The position numbers and the translations under genes are program-made. This document shows positions 45,290 to 57,887 of a stretch of 64,000 nt of DNA, in pieces. The DNA is taken from NCBI RefSeq assembly GCF_032118995.1, contig NC_092649.1, positions 26,533,927-26,597,926 of the forward strand. The letters are read 5' to 3'. Position 1 is the stretch's first letter. Every line of letters starts with the position of its first letter. The notes beneath the pieces are model-generated. The model was given only the letters and a program-made list of their open reading frames with translations. It was not told where the DNA came from and did no database searches. The stretch comes from Asterias amurensis (lineage: Eukaryota; Echinodermata; Asteroidea; Forcipulatida; Asteriidae).

Positions 45290-47418
45290 GTAAAAACAAC
45301 TTGGCCACATCCGACCTCCACTTTTTAGTACACTTCACCTCTTTGCTTGAACTTAATGCAATTTTTTATTTTTTTTAAATTTTTATAAAATCTCTTGTGC
45401 AACTGACACAAAATACATCTAATGTTTTCAGAGACCCTTCACATATAAAAGTTGATATACATTTTACTGCTGTGGAATGCGATCGAATTTCACTGATGAA
45501 TAAACCAATTGAATTGAATGAACACAAACCCTTTCTCTTGTGAGCTGGGGTTTTTCTGAAAAGAAAGGTTGTTAAAGTTATTTATTGACCTTGCTTACCA
45601 AAAATAGATAGAACAATATTTGTTAGATTAGTGATATAGAGCACAATAGTGGAGGTCGGATAATGCTAGTTGACCTAAATCAAGATCAAGATCAAGACAA
45701 GATGAAGACTGCAAAGAGTAAGAGAAGATCTAACCCGTTCTTTTGCAGAGTCCAACCCCTCGTACCACCCCTCCCCTCATGATATTCGGCAATCTTGTTG
45801 ATGTTGTCCTTGCTTGTGCAGCTTTTGAGGTGACTTCAGAGTTTCTCTGCATTTCTTGATGTGCATATTGGTCGAAGCCAATGATGCTTTTTAATTAGGA
45901 GACTAGTCTTACTGGAAATTTCTGTTGGTGGTGATACTTCAAGTCGTCAGTTGTCATGTTAATGAACAGTTGTCATGATTTAAGATTTTAAATAGCATAA
46001 CTGTTTATAAAGGATCAATAGTACAAAATTCTTCTTTAAAACATTCAGAATAATTTTCATTAATTTTCAAAAACACTATGTAGCACAAAACCAGCTTGTG
46101 TGCATTACAGTCCAATCACCATTCAATTGATGACTAATGTTTGATTTTGGAATATTTTAAATATACTATTTAGATATTAAGCTAAATTGATATTTACATA
46201 TTCCTTATAATTATCAGCATTACATCAATTCTGAATGTACACATTTCCAACTGAACATAAATAACATTGAAAGATTAAAACAAAAACAACAAAACAGCTG
46301 AAACCCTTGCTCATTTTAGATATTTTAGATATAGGTAAACCTTTTATAAAATACTTAACTCTTAATGCTCCCAAACTAAAAATCGTTTATACAATAGCCT
46401 ACTTAAATACTTAAGCAAACTATTTGTACGCGCTGCGAAAAGAAGAAGGAAAAAAAAGAGAAGCCTAAGAAGATGGAAGAGAAGAAAAGGAGGAGAAAAA
46501 GAGCAGATCATCCATGGGGGAGAGATGCCAGAAGTACATAAAGGTTTGTATGAATGGTGAGATAGTAAAGGCTTAGAGTATTAGTGTTGGCCTAGAAATA
46601 AGACTAACTATCTATTTTTCAACAGGTTTAAGCAACAGGTTAAGTATAAGGTGTGACTGGTGTAGTACTTAGTCTTGATTCAAAGATGCTAAGGACAGAA
46701 AAAAACAAGTCCTTAACAGAGCTTAAGATGTCTTGAACCAAGACTAAGAACTACGCCGCATCACCAGTAAACCCCGAGCTAAAGTAGATGATGAAGACTC
46801 CCTTTGATGTCCCTGATGAGTGACTGGAAGCAAGTCTAGTCAGCTTTTTGCAGCAAAGGTCAAGTATAACAGGTCAAGTATAAAGTAGGAGTGTCTGGGT
46901 GAGTATGAAAGAACAATAACCCCTTTTCTCAACAGCGACTAACTTTTCTCTTCACAGCGTTTAACCCTTTTTTTCCGCAGCCTAACTGGCCTTCTCAGGC
47001 TACACTCTTTTTGTTTTGTTTTCCAGTCTGTAACCAGTTCTTGCTGAAGTGGATGCTGTGGCTAACTAATTGTGCACAGATGACAGCTGTTTGGGTAAAG
47101 TATTAGTGTATCAGGTAAAGTATCAGGTAATAGTGAACCTGACCTTGGCTTAATGATGAGGTACCCCAAAATGCTAACTTTTATAGAATTGTTTTCTCTC
47201 CAGATCTTGTGATGTAGTGACTTGTGTGCTGAAATCTTCTTTTCTATTTGCTGATGTGACCAGCTGGAACTCTGGCCATGCAAAAGATTTGGTAATGTAT
47301 CAGTTTATATAAATTACAAGTTACTGACGAAGAAACTACCAACATAAATGCGGCAATAACTCAAACCAGAAATTTTAAGGATTGTATACAAACCTAAGCA
47401 TCAGACTTCTATGAATTT

Positions 47419-47578
47419 GGAGGGAGGAAACAAACCAGCATTAAACAGGCATTAAATAAACTAGTATCACTTTAGATTCTACAAGAGCAAACATAAACGA
47501 CTTGCCAACCATCGAGGTTAATATTTTAAGAACAAGTTTACTTGACTGAACAAAATTGTGTTTTCACAATCTGAATTT
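47419..47578. mobile_element. ~160-bp insertion, R2 only
   Basis: Lies between two copies of tgaattt (47,412; 47,572) where R1 has one. Class unknown. Confidence 0.55.
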
Positions 47579-48736
47579 AATTGAAATCCTTACTAAAACA
47601 ATTGAGGAGGGCTCTTCTTGCAATTTATTCTAAAGATATGTAAACTAGAGGATTTTCCCCCCTGTTTGCAAAAGTCAACAGCAGACTACTTGGGAAGTTA
47701 ATAAAAAAAATCATTCTAAATCATGTCCAACTTTTACTTGGCAGCATGTGAAATAACATGCTGCCAATATTGCTAAAGTTGATGTTGTGGCATGCTTTTT
47801 GTGCACAGATGGCAGGTATGGGACACTGTGGCTGACTTTGCTTTGGTAAAGTATAGGGGTCATATCAAGTGAACTTGATGAGGTACGCCAAAATGCTAAT
47901 CTTTATAGAAACATTTTCTTCCAGAAAGCTGATCATGTGTGGTGAAATCTTCTTTTCTATTCGCTGAGGTGATGACTATACAAGCAGGGACTGGGGTCAT
48001 GTACAAGGTTTGGTAATGTATCGGTTATAAGATCACACAAGCGCAGGTGGAATACGAAAAAACATAGCGCTTCTGCGTTCCATATCCAACCAGGCTGAAG
48101 GCTAAGTTGGGTATGGGACGCAGTTGCGCTATATTTTCCTGTATTTCATGAACAAGACTGGACACCAAGGATTAAATTGTTATTTTTTTAATTAAATAAT
48201 CATCATTCTCAACTTCAACTTTTGCGTTTAGCTTATAAAGCCCAATACGCAGAGTTAGAATATACAAGATGCAGGATGTGATAAGGGGTCTGCCAACACG
48301 GATATCACTCTCCCTGTTGCTATGGATCGACCAATCAGAAATGAATATTCAAGCTTGCTTGAAGATATAAGTTATTAGTTAAGAATGAAGAAACTACATA
48401 CTAAATGGGCAACAACTCGATCTGAAATGTTTAATTTATTTATACAAACCTTATCATCAGTTTGTTGATAACTCTGGAAGGAAGAACAAAACATTCATGA
48501 ATATCTCAAACAAATCTTCAGTAAGTAAAGATAGTTGGAACCAGCAGTAAAATCATTTGCAATTCTACAACAGCTCAAGCATGATTGACCAGTCTACCAC
48601 CAAGTTGTTATGACTTGCTTGAACAAATTGAAATCCTTTCTGATACAATAAGAATCGTCTATTCTTGCAATTCATAACAAAGATATGTTTATGAGAGATA
48701 AATTTGTCTGTGCCTGCCTGCTTGATTGTCCCTCAG

Positions 48737-48833
48737 TTCAGCAGTTTCTTGTGGAGTGATGACTACAACTGAACCTGTTTGGATGAGCATCATTGGAGAA
48801 TCCAAGTGCAAAGAACCAGAAACAGTCTGCCAG
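48737..48833 (+). other. 97-bp exon, B gene R2
   Basis: R2 counterpart with identical splice boundaries and open frame. Confidence 0.5.
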
Positions 48834-48862
48834 GTAAGTTTAAACACAAAACTTTCATTTAA

Positions 48863-49227
48863 AGCCATTGGACCCTTTCGGTACAGAAAAAAAAAAAAAG
48901 TTCACAGATTTACAAATAATTTACAGGGTTTACAGAAGGTAATGGTGAAAGACTTCTCTTGAAATATTAGTCCATGAAATGCTTTACTTTTTGAGAAAAC
49001 GGTAAAACAATATAAATTCTCGTTAACGAGAATTACGGATTTGTTATAAACACATGTCATGACACGGCGAAACGCGCGAAAACAGGAGTGGGTTTTCCCG
49101 TTATTTTCTCCCGACTCAAAAGTCCGATTGAGCCTAAATTTCCACAGGATTGTTATTTTATATATAAGTTGTGATACACGAAGTGTGGGACTTGGACAAT
49201 ACTGTTTACCGAAAGTGTATAATGGCA
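48863..49227. mobile_element. TTAA MITE nested at edge of smaller MITE, R2 only
   Basis: 365-bp element with ends AGCCATTGG..CTTTCGGTA and the complementary form, flanked by TTAA (48,859-48,862; 49,228-49,231). R1 and L have the undivided site. A relative is at 57,888-58,260. Confidence 0.8.
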
Positions 49228-49231
49228 TTAA

Positions 49232-49311
49232 AGGAACATTACAGAATTGCTTTTAGCTAATAAAAACAGTTGCTGCCATTTTTTGTTTCTTACCAATTCT
49301 GTAATGTTCCT
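49232..49311. mobile_element. ~80-bp TTAA MITE, R2
   Basis: Same element as in L and R1. Its left TTAA was the target of the larger MITE at 48,863-49,227. Confidence 0.7.
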
Positions 49312-49465
49312 TTAAAGAGAAGGTTCATATGATGAAATTTGCCAAGGGAGAAAATGACAAGTTAGCACTTGTGAAGGTTTAAAGTTGTTGATTTCATTGT
49401 TCTTTGCGGTACCCACTGTTAATATAGGATTCAAACTACCTCTAGCTAGCTACAGACTTTATCTT

Positions 49466-49581
49466 GGTGGTCTAGTTGGTATGACACTGCTCTAGAATTG
49501 CAAAGGTCGAGGGCTCGAATCCCACCCGAGTTATATGCCTGTGGATTTTGTTCACACAGCTCGCAAAGTACTGAGTATACA
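49466..49581 (+). mobile_element. tRNA-derived SINE, R2
   Basis: Single copy equivalent to the L trimer, with a good B box (GGCTCGAATCCCACCC). Confidence 0.65.
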
Positions 49582-52500
49582 GTGGCCGGTGTAAAATTAA
49601 TATCCTTTATTCCGGTGGCAATTTCCATCTAGATAAATTCATTACAATGCTTAAGTTTGCACTACACATACCATACAAACAACTGTTGTAAAATTCATTA
49701 TTGATAAGGTCGGGTTTTCCAAAAAAAAGATTGTAAAAAAACAAAAACAAACAAATCCCAAAGCTTTAAACTGTGTGTGCGTGTACAATGAGTTGAAAAA
49801 CTGATTAAGCTGGAGGAGAACTTGCTTGCACAACAGCAACCAGACTTCACTACTCATCTGGACTATGGACCCCCCCCCCCTCTTTTTCTGGTGTAAAAAA
49901 GAATTTATCTAAAAATAGTATCATAGACTAATTGTTGCTTCTTTCCCATCACAGATTAAGACGATGACCTTGGAGATGATTTACATCCAATCTTGAGGTG
50001 AAGATTGGACTGTGTGCCACTATGATTCATCAGATGTTCAACACACCATTCACCCTTACACCTTCTGTAGGCCTGTGAAGACATCTTGTGAGAGGACCAT
50101 CCCAAGAGGCCATGTTCAAATAATTAGGCTGCAGCTAAGGGTAAGTTTGAACAAATTCGCTTTAAAACTTTTCTTTGAAGGTTCACCCCACCAAATTTGG
50201 CAAAGGAGATAATGATCAATTAGGACCTGTGATGGTTTCAATTGGTTAAGTTGAAAGAAAACATTATTTTCATCCTCTTTCTTTTTCAATCAACTCAATA
50301 CAACCAGTCAGTGAACATTTTCATTAGAACAGCAGTGAAGTTTTTTCGAAAAGGAATTGTTGAACCTCAGAAAGAAAAACAAAACCTTGGGCATCAGTCA
50401 GCATGTTCAATGAGAGGAAGAACTGGCTGAAGCTGGAGGAGAATGTCTTGCCCACCACAGTAACAAGACTTGACACTTCCTTAGAATAACTGATCATACT
50501 GGCATCAAAATAGTTGCATACAAAAAAAACTTGAATTTTTTAATTTTTCTATTCCTAGATTGAGACGATGACAAACATCCACTCTTGGGGCTAATCAATG
50601 CTTTTTGGACTGTGTGCCACCATATGAAAAAGAGACGTGTTAATTTTAGCCAGGAAACTCTGCAAGTTCAAGTGACAAGGATGCTGGGACTAACTGCTGG
50701 TAATGCTTCTTGGACTGAGTCAAGCCCCCAGCTGAAGAAGGATGCCCCTTACTCTAGGCCCGGGGAGTTATTTTTGGTCCAAACTTGCTGCTGGGGTTAT
50801 GGGTAAGTCTACAAGTAGATTTATCCATCAAAAATGGCAAAGGAGAACACTTTTCTGAACTTCCACCATTGAAGCCTTCAAGTCATTGGTTTGAAAGAAT
50901 ATTTAATAATAGATTTTTATATAGCATTTTATCACAGTCCGAAGGGCATTATAAAGCGCTTCTGATATTATTACCCCATGCCATAATGTCATTCTTTAAA
51001 CCATCTCAGCTCCCAGGGGAGTATACAGCCGGTGCTGTGAGTAACCGCACTCCAAGCTAATTATTCAAATAAACAGTCTCTGCCCTAATTTTACCCCTGG
51101 GTGGAGAGAAGCTAATAACGACAGTGGAAATAGCACAATAGTTACCATATTTGGAATCATGTTAATACAATACATTTTTCAAATTGCAACAAGTCAACCG
51201 CATCATTGGATGGGACAGCAATAACAATTTTTATCTCAACTTAAAGTTAAAGTAGGTCAAGTTTGCCGAAAAAAGACTGAAATAAACCCCCACAAAAACC
51301 GGGAGTGGGTCGATGTTGCCAATGCGTTAAAGAACTGACAGGAGATCGAGGAGAATATTCTTGCTCATAATATCATCCAGATGTGGCTATTTCTCAGAAC
51401 AACTAGACTGATACAAGTATTGACATAGTTTATCAAAAAATAATCTTCGCAAATTGTTTATTTTCTATTGCAGGAAGACAGATGATGACCTTGATAACAC
51501 ATCCAATCTTGAGCCCAATCAACGATTCTTTAACTGCGCACCACCTTTAAGAAAGATTGTCAAGCCTAGCCAGATGACTCTGCTACTAGTCAAGATGTTG
51601 AGGCAACCAACACCTTTTGGACTGTGCCACCAAGGACTGTGTCAATTATCTAGCCAGATGACTCTGCTACAAAGTAACCAGTCAAGATTTTGAGGCAATC
51701 ACCACTTTAAGGACTGTGTGCCACCAACTCAAGGATCATGACAATTATCTAGCCAGATGACTCCAATACCTTAAGGTTCAAGTGACATTTGGATGTTGGG
51801 GAACGCTTTTTTGACTCTGCAGCTGAAGTACACCAAGTCTAGGTAGATGTCTATTGCTTTCCACAAGTTCAACTGTTTAAGTAGTGATGCCAATATTACA
51901 TTTGTAACTGTAAATAACTGCAAAGTCAAGCCAGATCTGAATTGAAACAAGCTGGACGATGGGGGGGGGGGGGGGGGGCTACCAGGATAAAAGACAAAAT
52001 TTACAGTCTGTTTGATGTATCAAAACATACATTTTATGCATTTGTTTGTCAATATCATTGTGGCTGGCATGTGTGGGGGTGGGGGTGGGCAAATGTTCTG
52101 ACGAATGGGAGGGATGTCCAAGCCCCGCCCCTAACCTTCCCACCTGTCTGTTTAATACACCACTGATGGCTACAGATGTACATGTTAGCCACGAGCAGAT
52201 CAAACAAACAAACAAACCTAATTTTAAATTGTAGTCAAATTTTGTCTTTGCTAGACCAGTTAAGCATAGTGTGGTCATGTGCCTCATGTGCACATGTGCA
52301 ATTGCTGATGTTGTGTCTCATCATATGAAAAAGCACCAGACTTTTTTTTCTCAAAGTGCCGCTCAGGTAGAAAATACTACCTATAAAATTTACGCTAAGC
52401 AAACAATTAAAAAAGCAGGATATTGACCATAGGTGCTAAACGTGAAATGGTATTTTAGATGGTACCTTTTTTCTAGCAAGCACAGCTATGTTGTGCTTAG

Positions 52501-52594
52501 CTAGTTTGTGTGCCTTTAAGCAGCTTTATGCAATTGGGCCCTGGTCTCAGCTCAGTAAGCAAGTGATTATTGCCTATAAATGGTTGATGGCCGC

Positions 52595-52770
52595 CAAGGT
52601 TTTAGCCAGGATTTGGTAAAAGGGTGTCCAAATTTGCTGGAAATTTTAAAACTGGGTGTCCAAATTGTTCACCTACAATAAATTTACATGTAAATGACAG
52701 ATGAAACAGGGTGTCCAAATTAAAAACAGGGTGTCCAAAAGACACCCAGACACCCCTCTGGCTAACACTA
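52595..52770. mobile_element. 176-bp element with 8-10-bp target duplication, R2 only
   Basis: TGATGGCCGC on both sides; A copy 1 reads TGATGGCCGC only once. Ends CAAGGTTTTAGCCAG and the complement of CATAGTGTTAGCCAG... give imperfect inverted termini. GGGTGTCCAAA recurs four times inside. The duplication length fits a hAT-type element. Confidence 0.75.
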
Positions 52771-53159
52771 TGATGGCCGCTCCATTAGGACTTTGATTTC
52801 CAGCTTTAGATTGATGATAACAATAAAACTTATACTGTATACATTTTAAACTTGTTTAAACTTGTAGAATGCAACTCTGGTTAAAATTGCGTTAGTAATT
52901 GTATTCATTGTTTAAACATTAATTGTGCACACTTCTGAACCTATACAAAAACAAAGTTAACAGAATGGTTATATTATTTGAGTCGCAACTGGTCATTGTG
53001 TAGCATTAGATGGGAAAATGTTTGCTGTGCAGTGTATACATAACAAAACGGGAAAATATACTTGGAAAGATTTGAAATGGTTTCCGTAATGCCCAAGACC
53101 CAAATGAACTATGGTACAATGTGTATGTTCCTTGATTAAATATTTATGTTTAAGCAACT

Positions 53160-53165
53160 AATAAA
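53160..53165 (+). terminator. Candidate poly(A) signal downstream of B gene R2
   Basis: Same AATAAA with GT-rich downstream element as at 36,647, at the end of the R2 copy. Confidence 0.35.
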
Positions 53166-53431
53166 TGCTGAATTGTGCAACTTGTGTGTCAAAATAGTTT
53201 ATTTTGTTTTATGTTTACATATAATTACCGCCCCCCCCCCCCCGCACCCCCAAAAAGATATGAAAATATGGCAATTTTTATTATAATTTCCCTTTGAACA
53301 CAAAACAATGCATTATATCATTTATTGTCCTCTCGGCCTCAATTTGAATATCACTGGGCTGAATAGTAACAATACAAGATGGCTGACGGGCAATAATACA
53401 AGATGGCTGCCCTTAAAGTCTTTGTGACTAC

Positions 53432-53638
53432 TTAAAGGCGCTGGACACCTTCGGTAACTGTAAAGACCAGTCTTCTCACTCGGTGTATCTCAAATTGCAT
53501 AAAATAACAAACCTGTGAAAATTGTTACTCAATTGGTCGTCAACGTTGCGAGAGCCTTTCACAGGTTTATTATTGTATGCGCATGTTCAGCAAGTGTGAA
53601 GATACGTATTTGACTATCAAAGGTACCCGTGCCTTTAA
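53432..53638. mobile_element. TTAA MITE at R2 end
   Basis: Same insertion as at 36,881, in the tandem copy. Confidence 0.6.
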
Positions 53639-53869
53639 AGGGGGGGGGGGGGGGGTATGTCAGGAAATGGATTGTTTCAATCATAGTCATATTATATACC
53701 ATTAAACTAATCGTTTTTAAGATATTGCCCAAAATCTGGAGTGGTTATGTTCTATAAGGAGAATAATCTTCAATTAAATTACACTGTCTGAGAACCGTTA
53801 TCGTGGTAACGCTTCTCGGATTCAAAGTTTGGGAGTAAACCGTAGGTGATATATTTATCCAACCATGAG

Positions 53870-55300
53870 AAAAACCGGTGCAATCCTGATAGCATCAGAT
53901 TTTGAGGACCGTTAGAACTGTATGGCGCCCCCTTGTGGTTGAAACTGACTAAGTCTGGTTCCCATTATGCATGCAATGCCACTATACGAAATAATTGCAA
54001 AGAGCCTATCTATATAATGGCAAGACGTTTTAATTTTTCCCCTAGTGCGATAAAGGCTAAGATTTACATATTTGCTCTCATTGGCTGGTGTCTGTATGAT
54101 ATGCCTACAAGCTTCATTATAAACTTTTAGTTGCACAGTTAGCTTAGAGCATCGTTCATCATGACGTGTAGGCCTATGATGATGTCAGTTCCCGGGTGGC
54201 AGCGTCAATAGACTGTGTCTAAATGAAGTCTGTTATCTTAACGATTTTTGTTTCTTCCCATTTCAAATACCATCTTTTTACACCATGTTTTACTGCAGTG
54301 AGGCCGATGCATCATTGTGACAGAGAAAAAAACTGGTATATCCACTGTCGCCGTCAGATTTTGAAGCACCGTTAGAACTGTCTAGCGCCCTCATTGTATA
54401 AAACTGACCAATTCTGGTTCCCATTGCATGCGATGCCAAAATTATTACAAAAAAACATTGAAGAGAACCTAACTATGTAATGGCAAGCATTTTTCCCCTA
54501 GTGCTGTAAAGACCGAGGTTTACATACTCGCTCTCATTGGCTGATGTCTGATATAATATTCAGCTGCCTACAGAAACTGTTCATCATGACACAGAAACAT
54601 CACTTTTCGCAAGACCAGTTAGAGAATTTATTTAATTGCTTAGAAAACAGTCTATAGTATAGCTGTAGTAGAATCAGTACGCGGTTGAGTTGAGTTTATG
54701 ATGTAAGGGACTGGGGGAAGGGGGGTGGTGTGTGTGTGTGGGGGGGGGGGGGGGGGGGGGCGCTGATGTCAGTCCCCGGGTGACTCAGAACCATAAAAGT
54801 ATATTCATTTCCTCTTGGCTTATAACTGTATTATTTTGAACAACATGTTTATTATCACTGCCGATATTACAAGTTTACTGTGGAAACAGCAAAACGTTTG
54901 AAACTTTGAAACCTTGAGATTGAAGCTTCTGGATGAATCTCAGTGAAATAATATTCAAACCGCTCATTGCTCTGAGCTGAGATGAATTCTGCCTATAGAC
55001 TTTATACTTAGACTACTTCTGTACCTTAGGAAAATGAACTTTGAGCTGCTGATAAAATCTCAGCGTGGGATCGGAGACAAAGCAAAAAAAAAACATCAAA
55101 CAGCGGTCAGATTGCTCCACCTATGAACTCTGTACTAAGAAATGTGGGGATTCTGAAGCTTGGTCGTTAAATTTGTCAAATCGCTCAGATTGGTCTGGAA
55201 TTCATAAATACCCAAGACAGTTAAGCCAGTCTGATTGAAATTTATCAAATTGTGCCTACAATATTGTGTCCAAGACTAATAAATAGCCTTGTGTCTAATC
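53870..55300. other. Partial third R unit and flank
   Basis: Two more diverged modules (53,870-54,180; 54,300-54,640, CTCF site degenerate at 54,383-54,398), then a G-run of ~21 at 54,741. No gene seen. Confidence 0.5.
53923..53938 (-). promoter_or_regulatory. CTCF-like site
   Basis: Minus-strand CCACAAGGGGGCGCCA after the end of R2. Confidence 0.5.
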
Positions 55301-57885
55301 AAATTTTGCCTCAAATTGTCCGCACCAAATGTGTTGAAACATGCGCGTGACACGTGAGCTTTTGCACCTGTTCATAATAAGACAGCTTCTTCATTCCTAT
55401 TGGTCGAGAGCAACGGTTTGAACACATCACGCGATACGCGCGACGCACACAACATCTCCTTATAAGGAGTTGTTTTTGCCCGAGGGCCCGGGCCTCACCA
55501 CTTTTATAGCTGGAGGGGTGTTGTGTTGATAGAAATCCTTGAACAGTTAAAACTTTGGCATTTATTTTACTTTTTGACCAAAAAGTGTTGATGTTTTTTG
55601 ACCGAAAAGGTATTTAAGAATGGGAATCAAAGTGTGTTGAATCGGTTTTTAACGAGTGGTTTAAACCCGCCGAGGCCTGGTTCTTGATAGTTTACCCCGA
55701 CTTCGTCTCGGTAAAACAAGCAGCAACTCTCCCAACTTGTTAGGCGTCATAGGTAAGCCAGCCAATGGGAAGCGAACATGCAAATAAGGGCCTTTACTGC
55801 ACTGGAAAAAAAATTGCTGCTTTGGGGACGCATGCGATATTCGGTATTTTTACGAATTGTGAGAGCTAGCTGTCATTCCTCTCACGTTATTGTGTATGCA
55901 GTGTGCATGTTGTTGTTTTTCATAGCTCCATGGTTTGGTTGTAACTGCAGAATAGTTGAGAATTAGGTAAGTTTTATTTATAATTAACAGCTGAATCTTA
56001 ACGTAGAGATTATGCAGTCAGGTTTTCATTAGGCAGTTTCATCAAGTTGATTTTACGTGTACCAAAACACACACACACACAGCCCCGAAAAAAAAGAACG
56101 AAATATATTAAATCATAACTCACATTTTGTACAACTCACAACTATGAGACTTGACAGCAGGCAGGAGCATTCTCTCCCCGTGCTTACATTTCAAAAATAT
56201 TCGAAATCGGATGAATAGTTTCGGAGATATTGTAAAAAAAAGAGAGCAACGACAAAAAACAGAAGCTTGGCCTGGCGTGCAGCGCCCATTCGTTTGTGCA
56301 TGACGTCAACTTTGAACCCCGTGGACAACGGATTTCGGAAATCTTCGGAAAGCGCCGAAGAAGCCCGAAGACGGTTTTTTGCGATGCGGGAGCACATGTT
56401 TACACAAAATGAGATAACGATTACATCATCGTGTAGCCGATAAAATTCCGCACATCGTGCAGCTAGTCGCATAGCTTTTACCATAAAAACCTATTTTTGT
56501 CGGCGTTTTCCATTTTTTGAATCAAGATTTCTTCCAGAGACAATCATCAAAATTGAATGCGACTTTGTCAGTGCTAATTCCCATACTTTTAAGTTTAACT
56601 TGTGAAAATTTGGTGTAATTTGATTATGTTTTCTTCTCCCGCAGAAAGGTTTTGTTAGACCATTTCTTGCAAAGTTGTCCTAAATACGCACGATTGTACA
56701 TGTACGTCGTACTCGTACATCTTCGTGTTTCCGTGATGTGCCACCACAAGAGGGCGTGTGTTACAATAAGTTTGATAGGCCGGGGCTCTAATAATAGAAA
56801 GCTGGAAAGCTGCCCGATCTTGTTTCTTTGATAATTTCTACGTTCTGAATTGATAATAACAGACTGCTCATCTTGAGTCAAAAGAAACTAGTATTGTTAT
56901 ATACTTTTAAAGGCCTATACTAATTGAAACGAAAGTTGAACAAAAAAATGGATTGTATAATTATAGCCATTGGTTTTTAGAAATTGTCTTTGTAAATAAT
57001 TATAACAAAAATAATCGATGTATACAAATGCCTTCATCCTCAAGTTTTTTAAAGATTGTTCTAATGTTTTACTGTGTTAATGCTACAATTTTAAATCAAA
57101 GGATCAACTGATCTTAAATTAAAGGAAACACCAGTCATAAACTCTTTAATTTTATTCCATTCTGGTTAATTCAATAATGCTATTTGTTGACATAATTAAT
57201 AAAGAATATTCACACAAACACCTGCAAAACTTAACACATTATTTAATTTTTATAGTTAACAATTTTCCCCACGATGCCGCTCCTCAGTTTGATTCACAAA
57301 ATATCACTTTTTGCCGTTCATAAAAAATCATACTAGCGCCTCAAAGCACAGTTTGTAAGAGATAGAGGGCGCTCGCCTAGTGTGCGCCCTCTATTGCCAT
57401 AGGCTGTGCATTAAACTTGGCCGTGGCCGATATGAAGAAAAACATAAGAATTGAACTTGAACACGGGTACGTTTTTTTCACGATCCACGCTCATTAAAAA
57501 CGGTATATCTCTGCAACCAAACATCCGATTTCAAAATTTTAAATTGATTTTTACTTCTAAGAATACACCTTAACAGACTACATCTTGTCAGAGAAAAAAT
57601 CACCTGCATTAAATTTGACTGAAACTCCCTATTTTCATTATATTTCACAAGAGAAAAGCAACAATTTTAGGATAGTTTTTCGCACGTCGCCACCAATTTA
57701 TCCGCCGTTGCATAGCACGTTGAACTATTTCTTTTACGGACAGACGGACGGTGATATTGTTTCTTGGTACGTTTCTGTTCCTATTTAGCTACCCCTTAGC
57801 TGTTGTGTTGAAAAAAGTAATACGCTGTTATTGCTCCATGTTCTTGAATTGAACTTGTAAATGTTGTGTGCATACATGTTATTTT
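55300..57885. other. Non-coding single-copy flank
   Basis: No gene supported. An isolated CCAAT (55,762) plus ATGCAAAT (55,778) pair resembles the module. A CTCF-like CCACAAGAGGGCG is at 56,744. An inverted AGAGGGCGC..GCGCCCTCT pair is near 57,363-57,390. An open stretch of 97 codons at 56,191-56,484 (minus) has no recognisable domain. Confidence 0.4.
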
Positions 57886-57887
57886 AA

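Larger units (their letters stand above)
48727..51840 (+). repeat. Repeated exon-intron cluster, B gene R2
   Basis: Same units as R1 at about 48,737, 49,955, 50,559 and 51,474. The third unit (50,559-50,802) has a frame open for ~70 residues (for example NAFWTVCHHMKKRRVNFS) up to its GTAAGT donor, but a TGA precedes it unless a slightly downstream acceptor is used. The R2 unit lacks 12 bp present in R1. Confidence 0.6.
37311..53870 (-). repeat. Right unit R2, tandem copy of R1 with insertions
   Basis: Same order as R1 but 16.5 kb long because of added elements at about 37,880-38,320, 39,484-42,680, 43,789-44,867, 47,419-47,578, 48,863-49,227 and 52,595-52,770. A third partial unit start follows at 53,870-54,180. 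Confidence 0.9.

Noticed and set aside
56191-56484. 97-codon minus-strand frame
   Set aside because: No domain, poor start context and repeat-like surroundings; composition does not look coding.
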